Positions 32,709-38,383 of a stretch of 38,383 bases of DNA are shown here, in pieces; positions within the stretch are counted from its first letter, which is position 1; each line of letters starts with the position of its first letter. Both the position numbers and the translations under genes were made by a program. Under the pieces are notes generated by a model that ran no database searches, was not told where the DNA came from, and saw only the letters and a list, made by a program, of their open reading frames with translations. Location of the stretch: assembly GCF_003259955.1 (NCBI RefSeq), contig NZ_QLMK01000019.1:1-38383 (forward strand), in the 5' to 3' direction. Source of the stretch: Falsochrobactrum ovis (GTDB lineage Bacteria > Pseudomonadota > Alphaproteobacteria > Rhizobiales > Rhizobiaceae).

Positions 32709-32873
32709 ATGTCGTTTATCCTAGGCTACACAATATTTATTGATGCCATTGCTCTGCTGGCGCTGATTTTCCTAGCAGGAATGGCGGTTTATCAACAAAA
32801 AAGCGCCGGATTAGCAATTCTTGCGCTGGTTGTATCATTCTGGGCGGTCATTCGACTGTTCAACTTCATTTAA
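32709..32873 (+). CDS. Small two-helix membrane protein
   Basis: ATG at 32709 with GGGAGGA upstream gives 54 residues. Residues about 5-28 and 33-53 are two membrane helices separated by QQKSAG. No family is recognised. It follows the periplasmic protein gene by 68 bp and is the last gene before a terminator region. Confidence 0.7.
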   Translation: MSFILGYTIFIDAIALLALIFLAGMAVYQQKSAGLAILALVVSFWAVIRLFNFI

Positions 32874-32900
32874 TCTATCAGATTGATGAATGTCGTCGCG

Positions 32901-32925
32901 GAACTAAGGGATCATCCCTTAGTTC
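32901..32925. terminator. Perfect hairpin after the membrane peptide gene
   Basis: GAACTAAGGGAT and ATCCCTTAGTTC are perfectly complementary around one central base, 28 bp after the stop codon at 32873. In RNA this gives about 11 pairs and a 3-nt loop. The U-tract is weak (CTGAACCTCTT). Confidence 0.65.
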
Positions 32926-32942
32926 TGAACCTCTTAATCGGA

Positions 32943-32981
32943 ACTTTGAAAACAAACAGGGCGTTCCTTAAGGTTACGCCC
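32943..32981 (-). terminator. Terminator of the AspT-type exchanger gene
   Basis: On the minus strand GGGCGT and ACGCCC (32959-32964 with 32976-32981) form a hairpin with the palindromic CCTTAAGG in the loop, followed by TGTTTGTTTTC. It lies 46 bp after the stop codon at 33027. Confidence 0.65.
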
Positions 32982-33026
32982 AGTTTCCACTTTGATAGCT
33001 CACAATATAGAACCTCATCGCTTCTG

Positions 33027-34739
33027 CTATGAGAGAAGAAGTACAATTACTGTCCCGCCAACTGTGAGCAATGTATTACCGACCGCACAGGTAACGCTGA
33101 AACCCAATGCAGGCACCTGACTTTTGGCCACTTGCGTAATCAGGCTTAAAGATGCGGTTGAGCCGCGCGCTCCTGCACAGCAGCCTAACAGCAATGCGTC
33201 ATCAAAACGGAATATATATTTTCCGATATAGAGCGAGATTATCAGCGGCAGCGTTGTAACCAGTGCGCCCCACGCAAATACGCTTAAGCCCAACTCTTTG
33301 GCCCCAGCCATAAAGCCAGGTCCGGATGAGAGCCCAACAACGGCGATGAATACGGTCAGCCCGACATTATTCATGAACCAGATTGCGGCCGAGGGAATTT
33401 GCCCAAAAGTCGGATGCACGGATCGCAGCCAGCCAAAGATAATGCCAGCAAGCAGCACCCCGCCGGAAGATGACAATGTGAGTGGCGCCATGCCCGCATG
33501 AACGACGAGCGAGCCAATTAGCGCCCCAAGAACAATAGCACTTGCCACCGAAACCATGTCGGTTTGATCGGACACACGATCGGCAACCCCGAAAATTTTT
33601 GATGCTCTGGCGATTGATTGCGACCAGCCGATAACCGTCACCACATCCCCACGATGAATTTCCGTTGTCGGCAATATCGGAATTTGTACGCCTGTCGCAC
33701 CACGCCTAATGCGACGTAAAAAGATCCCGCGCGCACTGGGCAGTTTTGCAAGTTCAGCCAAGGTCTTGCCATCCATTTTGCGATTGGTGATCACAATATC
33801 CACACCTGAGACCGGCACATTCAGCAATTCGGGATCATCGATCTCTTGCGCCTCGTGCCCAAGAAATTGCAGCAATTCTTTTCGACCACCAGACGCGGCA
33901 ATTATGTCACCGGCCTGCAATATTGTTGAGCCGTCTACATCCAAAATTTCATCGCCGCGCCTTAAACGTTCAATAAAAATCCGTGAGCTCGGAAAAAGTG
34001 CTTCGGCCTCTGCCACGGTTTTCCCAGCGATCTTTGTGCCCGGATCGATGCGATAGGCTCTAGCCACAAATCTATGCCAGGCATGCGGCGTATCCGCATC
34101 TTCACCCGCGCCGCCCATGCGTTTTTCATAATCCTTACAGACGGCAGCAAGATTAATTCCGAGCAGCTTTGGCGCGACAAATGCCAAAATCAAAGTCGTT
34201 CCGATAGTGCCGAAAATATAGGTCATTGCAAAGACTGTAGGAACGCTGTTCGCAATGGTTTGCATTCGCTCTGTGGACATGGGCAAATGCTCAATAGCGT
34301 CAATGGCGAGCGGCAACGCGGATGAAATCGTATATGCGCCAGCAAAAATTCCGGCAGCTTCGCCTATTTCGAAACCTGCTAATTTCGCAACTACCACGAC
34401 TGTGCCGAGACTGAGAATACAAACGATAATCGCATAAATGGCTTGTGGTAACCCGTTCTTGGCCACACCCCGAACAAATTGCGGGCCGACGCTAAAGCCA
34501 AGGGCAAAAAGGAACATTAAGAAAAATACGCTCTTAACATCGGTTGAAATCTTTACGTCGAGTTGCCCAACAATAAGCGCCACGATCAAGGTTGCGGCGA
34601 CCGAGCCAAGTCCAACCCCTCTAAAGTTCAACTTTCCAATGAAAAAACCGCCAGCAAGAGAAAGAAATATCGCAATTTCGGGATACGCTTTTAATGTGAT
34701 TACAAACCAATGCCAAATAAATTCCAATACACTGGTCAT
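33027..34739 (-). CDS. AspT-type transporter with two TrkA-C domains
   Basis: The protein has 570 residues. Two blocks of about five membrane helices flank a soluble middle (about 200-390) with two TrkA-C/RCK-C-like domains (IFIERLRRGDEILDVDGSTILQAGDII and GIFLRRIRRGATGVQIP, each in its domain). This is the layout of the aspartate:alanine exchanger (AAE) family. Family members AspT and YidE/YbjL move aspartate, alanine or other dicarboxylates. The family is clear and the substrate is inferred. AAGGA precedes the ATG. Confidence 0.92.
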   Translation of the reverse strand: MTSVLEFIWHWFVITLKAYPEIAIFLSLAGGFFIGKLNFRGVGLGSVAATLIVALIVGQLDVKISTDVKSVFFLMFLFALGFSVGPQFVRGVAKNGLPQAIYAIIVCILSLGTVVVVAKLAGFEIGEAAGIFAGAYTISSALPLAIDAIEHLPMSTERMQTIANSVPTVFAMTYIFGTIGTTLILAFVAPKLLGINLAAVCKDYEKRMGGAGEDADTPHAWHRFVARAYRIDPGTKIAGKTVAEAEALFPSSRIFIERLRRGDEILDVDGSTILQAGDIIAASGGRKELLQFLGHEAQEIDDPELLNVPVSGVDIVITNRKMDGKTLAELAKLPSARGIFLRRIRRGATGVQIPILPTTEIHRGDVVTVIGWSQSIARASKIFGVADRVSDQTDMVSVASAIVLGALIGSLVVHAGMAPLTLSSSGGVLLAGIIFGWLRSVHPTFGQIPSAAIWFMNNVGLTVFIAVVGLSSGPGFMAGAKELGLSVFAWGALVTTLPLIISLYIGKYIFRFDDALLLGCCAGARGSTASLSLITQVAKSQVPALGFSVTCAVGNTLLTVGGTVIVLLLS

Positions 34740-35057
34740 TCTCGATCCTTCTCATTGCGTTGAGGCAATCATAATGAACTTTCGAACATAGAATCCGAAA
34801 GCGAAACTTGGAACCGGCGCTGTTTTAAAAGCTTCTCGACGTAGAAACGGCCAAGAGCGTTTCGCCTCTCAAAAATGAGAAGATCCGCTTCCGCAAGTTT
34901 CCCTGCCTCATATATCAACGTTAAAATAACTCTTACCAGTTCATTTGTTCTGCGGATGGGCTTATGAAAGCTTTTATGCGCAAAAGATAAATTATCTCTT
35001 CGATCTTCACATTAGGGCTTAAACCCGTAGGTGATCGCGCTCGAAGGAATTTATTGA
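34740..35057. other. Divergent intergenic region upstream of cls, with a 13-bp palindrome
   Basis: This 318-bp stretch holds the start regions of the exchanger gene (minus) and cardiolipin synthase (plus). The perfect palindrome AGATAA-A-TTATCT (34985-34997) lies 60 bp before the cls start and is a possible operator. It is close in sequence to AGCTAAATTAGCT at 2178-2190. No gene or RNA is seen. Confidence 0.45.
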
Positions 35058-36533
35058 ATGCGTTCCAAAACTAGCTCGGCCTTGGTCCCCCACCGGAAAA
35101 TTACGATGTTATTATTCGCGGCTCATTTCTTTGTAATCATAATTAGCGCTGCTCATATTTTGCTCAGACCAAACCGGCAGCCGGAATCGCGGGCAGCTTG
35201 GTTAGTCTTGGTTTTCGCGTTGCCATTCATTGGCGCATTAATGTATTTTTTCTTGGGCCGCACCAATATTGGCCACGAGCGCTCTCAAAAGCTGCGACAG
35301 GCATTTTCCGCTCTTCCTCGGCCGGATACTCCGCAGGCGGTGAATTTAGCCGAAACACAACCATGCGCGGACCGGTATGCTGCTCTATTTAAGGTTGGCG
35401 AATCTATTAGCGGCTACCAAGCGGTGAGCGGAAATTCTGCGGAATTAATGGCCGATTCCGACGCTACGATTTCTCAAATGATCGCGGATATTGATGCCGC
35501 ACAAGATCATGTTCATCTGCTTTTTTACATATGGCTGGCTGATAATAACGGGACGAAAATGGCTGAAGCGCTCATGCGTGCCGCGCGGCGCGGAGTCGTC
35601 TGTCGTGCTCTTGTCGATAATTTGGGATCTCGTGAATTCATTCAATCGAATTTATGGAAAGAATTGTCAAATGCGGGGGTAAAAACACTGACCGCGCTGG
35701 GTGACGGCAGCCCGTGGCGGAGCCTTTTTAAAAGCCGGATCGATTTGCGCAACCACCGGAAAATCTTGGTTATTGATAATCAAATTACCTATTGCGGCAG
35801 CCAAAACTGTGCTGACCCGGCATTTCTTCCAAAAGCGAAATATGCTCCCTGGGTCGACGCGGTCATGCGATTTGAAGGCCCGGTCGTGCGGCAAAACCAG
35901 CATCTTTTCGCCAGTGACTGGATGGGAAATGGCGGAGACGATATCACCGATATATTGCTACAACCGGCAAAACAAATTTCCAGCGGTTTCACAGCGCAGG
36001 TGATCGGCACAGGACCTACTTTTCGCAGTTCGGCCATGCCCGAATTGTTTCAGACTTTAATTTACGCAGCGCAAGAAGAATTATGCATAACGACACCTTA
36101 TTATGTGCCGGATGCCGCACTGCAAAGTGCTCTACGCGCTAGCGCTAATCGCGGTGTCATTACCACACTCATTCTTCCCGCCCGCAATGACGATTTTGCT
36201 GTCGGCGCAACCAGTCGCAGCTATTATGAAGATCTGCTTCTGGCCGGTGTTCATATTTATGAATTCCAGCCGGGCCTGCTCCATACAAAATCAATTACCG
36301 TCGATAATGAGGTGGCGCTGATCGGATCGGCAAATATGGATCGTCGGAGTTTTGATCTCAATTATGAGAACAATATTTTGCTGCGCGATAAAACTGCCAC
36401 AGCCCAGCTAAGAGAACGCCAGCGATCTTATTGCGATCAAAGCCGCAAGGTCACTCTTGACGATGTGAGAAGATGGAGCAATTTTGAACGGATAAAGAAT
36501 AATGCACTGGCCATTCTCAGCCCGGTCCTTTAG
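35058..36533 (+). CDS. cls: Cardiolipin synthase (phospholipase D family)
   Basis: The protein has 491 residues. Two N-terminal membrane helices (about 16-36 and 48-68) are followed by two phospholipase D domains, with HKD motifs His233-x-Lys235-x4-Asp240 (NHRKILVID) and His409-x-Lys411-x4-Asp416 (LHTKSITVD). Each is followed by the G(S/A)xN element (GSQN, GSAN). It condenses two phosphatidylglycerols to cardiolipin in the inner membrane. AAGGA lies 9 bp before the ATG. Confidence 0.95.
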   Translation: MRSKTSSALVPHRKITMLLFAAHFFVIIISAAHILLRPNRQPESRAAWLVLVFALPFIGALMYFFLGRTNIGHERSQKLRQAFSALPRPDTPQAVNLAETQPCADRYAALFKVGESISGYQAVSGNSAELMADSDATISQMIADIDAAQDHVHLLFYIWLADNNGTKMAEALMRAARRGVVCRALVDNLGSREFIQSNLWKELSNAGVKTLTALGDGSPWRSLFKSRIDLRNHRKILVIDNQITYCGSQNCADPAFLPKAKYAPWVDAVMRFEGPVVRQNQHLFASDWMGNGGDDITDILLQPAKQISSGFTAQVIGTGPTFRSSAMPELFQTLIYAAQEELCITTPYYVPDAALQSALRASANRGVITTLILPARNDDFAVGATSRSYYEDLLLAGVHIYEFQPGLLHTKSITVDNEVALIGSANMDRRSFDLNYENNILLRDKTATAQLRERQRSYCDQSRKVTLDDVRRWSNFERIKNNALAILSPVL

Positions 36534-36574
36534 CGCTCGCGACCAGATCAGCTCTCGCAGAGTGGAAATACTGC

Positions 36575-38248
36575 TCAAATTATGCCCATCGCTTGCGCGA
36601 GAGGTAGATGCACGCCACGCTGGCCGTTTATGACCGTCCTTGATAAAAGCCCACTCTGACAATCACGATCATCATCCCAACCAAGGTGATCAATGATCGG
36701 ATAATAACAAATTCCTTCTACCGGAATTCCGACATTTCGTGCAGCCTTTGCCTCTGCCGCTATCATCCTAAACCACGGTCCGCGATTATCTCCCTCCGCC
36801 CCTGTTTCAGAAATTAAAATTGGCCGTCCGTAACGGGCGTAAGTTTCCGTAAGCATTGTCCGGAACGGTCTATATTGGGCATGAGTGGAAGAGATTGCCG
36901 GCCCATCCAAAATCCATTGATTGTTTGGATAATAGTTCAACCCGATTATATCCAATAGCTTTTCTTCTCCCCCCAATTGCGGCCACAACCGCCCAGCGAT
37001 CATGTCGAACGCCTGAAATTGTGCGACCCGCCTTCCTTCCGCTTCCGCCCGCTGCGCTTTGTTTGATGGAAATTCTGGAACAATATTGATAGCGGGTTCG
37101 CAGTGGACAAACCGTGCGCGTGGGTCCACCAGCAGGATCTCGTTCATTGCGGCAATTGCCGCACGAGCAAGCTGGCACTTTAATTCAAAGCCTCGGCCAC
37201 GTGCATGCGGTTTAAAATAAGCAGCTTCCCCGCCCGCCCAAGCGTGAAATGAAATCTCATTAACAGGGCAATAAAACGGCACATCATCCATCTCATCACG
37301 AATGATTTTTGCAACTGCTCGCGCAAAACCAGCAAATTGATCAACAAATTTAGCAGTCCAAATATCGATATCATCAGGCCAGCCATAATGAAGAAGGTCC
37401 CAAATGACTTGCATCTGGCATGATTTAGCCGCACGCAGCATCGGCAAAAATGACGACCAATCATATTGACCAGCCCCGCCCTCAATTAGATGCCATCGCA
37501 AGCCATCACGAACGGTTCGAATATGATAAGATGCAAGCTGTCTATAATCGGCTTCTGCATGGGTTGAATGACCTGTCGATACGAGCAAGTCCAGGCGACG
37601 CCCGTCAGAACGTTTATGTGTCGAACATTCAAAGCCACCTTGAAGAAAACTCTGGAAAATTGAAACCGGCGGCGGCGATTGCCGGTCTTCTAATACTTCA
37701 TCCAGAAGTTTTTCCCACAAAGTGATAATCCGCGCATCTGTAGGAAAATCACGGGCTGACGGTATTAAGATCGCGTGCTGTTCCCGACCTGCCATCCGAC
37801 TTGCCGCAGCATCTCGGACCTCGCTGCTGGTGCCGACATAACGCCGCGTAAAATGTTTCGGGCCAGCGAGTGCATGCGCTACCAGCCTGCCATATTCTAT
37901 TAAGGGAGGCTGCCAATATAATCTATCGAGCGCAGGATAAATATCTGCAACGTTTTGACAGGATATAATGAGCGCAAAAGAGGGAATTTTCTGAGCCAGA
38001 TAATTGACCGTCTCATCAAAGGAAAGATCGTAAGGCGCGGGATCTATGTCCACACCAAGTGCTTCTAACCGAGCGTGATGCTGCTCAGATGTGCCAGCTT
38101 CATGAAAGCAGGCAATCACATGAATACGATATTCGTTCGGGTCAAGATGGCGGGCAAGTAAGCTAACAGTGTCCAATTCGTCATCTGCATCTGCCAAACA
38201 AGCAAAAACAAACAGAATATCCAAAGCTCCCCGGCCTCGTTCCATCAT
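36575..38248 (-). CDS. Fusion of a glycosyltransferase-like domain and a clan-A glycosidase-like domain
   Basis: The protein has 557 residues. Residues about 8-190 look like the N-terminal half of a GT-B glycosyltransferase (ILFVFACLADADDELDTVSLLARHLDP, split as strand and helix, and VGTSSEVRDAAASRM). Residues about 218-550 form a TIM-barrel glycosidase of clan A. Glu331 in CPVNEISF is the likely acid/base and Glu481 in ILISETGAEG the likely nucleophile, as in GH1-type beta-glucosidases. A C-terminal GT half is missing, so the first domain may not transfer sugar alone. No clear ribosome binding site precedes the ATG at 38248, which is 41 bp from the end of an insertion sequence. Its target glycan is unknown. 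Confidence 0.75.
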   Translation of the reverse strand: MMERGRGALDILFVFACLADADDELDTVSLLARHLDPNEYRIHVIACFHEAGTSEQHHARLEALGVDIDPAPYDLSFDETVNYLAQKIPSFALIISCQNVADIYPALDRLYWQPPLIEYGRLVAHALAGPKHFTRRYVGTSSEVRDAAASRMAGREQHAILIPSARDFPTDARIITLWEKLLDEVLEDRQSPPPVSIFQSFLQGGFECSTHKRSDGRRLDLLVSTGHSTHAEADYRQLASYHIRTVRDGLRWHLIEGGAGQYDWSSFLPMLRAAKSCQMQVIWDLLHYGWPDDIDIWTAKFVDQFAGFARAVAKIIRDEMDDVPFYCPVNEISFHAWAGGEAAYFKPHARGRGFELKCQLARAAIAAMNEILLVDPRARFVHCEPAINIVPEFPSNKAQRAEAEGRRVAQFQAFDMIAGRLWPQLGGEEKLLDIIGLNYYPNNQWILDGPAISSTHAQYRPFRTMLTETYARYGRPILISETGAEGDNRGPWFRMIAAEAKAARNVGIPVEGICYYPIIDHLGWDDDRDCQSGLLSRTVINGQRGVHLPLAQAMGII

Positions 38249-38288
38249 GTTGGCGCCACGTCCTAGGCCCTTAGAAATTTTGTCATCG

Positions 38289-38383
38289 TGGAGTGCCCCC
38301 GTTTCACCGGACAGATCGGCTAGTTTGATTTAGCCCTGATGAACTGCCGAGGGGAAGCCATCTTGAGCGCGGAATGAGGATGT
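38289..38383 (-). mobile_element. End of an IS3-family insertion sequence (continues past the window)
   Basis: The terminal inverted repeat starts at about 38289 on the plus strand with TGGAGTGCCCCCGTTTCACC. The TG start and the position just after the transposase stop codon are typical of IS3-family ends. The element reaches the window edge. Its other end and the target duplication cannot be seen. Confidence 0.75.
38320..38383 (-). CDS. IS3-family transposase OrfB, C-terminal end (partial)
   Basis: The last 20 codons are visible, from the window edge to TAG at 38320-38322. They include PHSALKMASPRQF, which matches the C-terminal (N/R)PHSxLxxxSPxxF motif of IS3 OrfB integrase-type transposases. 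The DDE catalytic part is outside the window. Confidence 0.8.
   Translation of the reverse strand, partial: HPHSALKMASPRQFIRAKSN

Overview
The window looks like a chromosomal, accessory-rich stretch of an alphaproteobacterium, most plausibly a Brucellaceae/Ochrobactrum-like member of the Hyphomicrobiales with intermediate G+C. This rests on family content (DUF992 and DUF3606 proteins, opine-oxidase-type flavoproteins, PotABCD- and UgpC-type transporters, a topoisomerase IB next to small hypothetical genes) and base composition. It is inference; there is no rRNA or tRNA gene in the window to anchor it.

Layout. (1) 1-938, minus: the N-terminal end of a giant BapA-type adhesin that runs off the window. 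It carries a BapA-prefix-like domain and at least 83 consecutive Asp-Ala dipeptides written as a GAYGCN hexamer repeat. (2) 1249-3422, minus: an AraC regulator and an MFS transporter. (3) 3595-17327: a two-armed catabolic locus. The left arm (minus) has a crotonase-family enzyme, a spermidine/putrescine-type ABC importer (binding protein, ATPase, fused permease), an acyl-CoA ligase and a saccharopine-dehydrogenase-like protein. An IclR regulator sits in the middle. The right arm (plus) has a three-subunit opine-oxidase/HcnABC-type dehydrogenase, a second DadA-like oxidase and an ornithine-cyclodeaminase-family protein. Both arms carry a near-identical 18-bp element directly before the ribosome binding site of their first gene, which suggests one regulon. 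(4) 17478-20889: a Cys-rich four-helix copper-binding protein, topoisomerase IB, a DUF3606 protein, a small tail-anchored protein, a small secreted protein and an L,D-transpeptidase.

(5) 20920-28668: a sugar/polyol ABC operon (binding protein, two permeases, polyol-type zinc dehydrogenase, UgpC/MalK ATPase) facing an AraC regulator, then a PfpI/DJ-1 protein and an SDR. (6) 28978-32873: a DUF992 secreted protein, a candidate ion-channel membrane protein, a choloylglycine hydrolase/penicillin V acylase-type enzyme, a periplasmic protein and a two-helix membrane peptide. (7) 33027-36533: an AspT-type exchanger and a cardiolipin synthase. (8) 36575-38383: a glycosyltransferase-like/clan-A glycosidase fusion next to the end of an IS3-family insertion sequence.

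The most interesting system is region 3. It combines uptake, CoA activation, a crotonase with an altered active site and a multi-subunit amine/opine dehydrogenase under one apparent operator, and it matches no catabolic pathway I can name. Its substrate is probably an N-substituted amino acid (opine- or betaine-like) or another small amine/carboxylate, but the sequence does not settle this.
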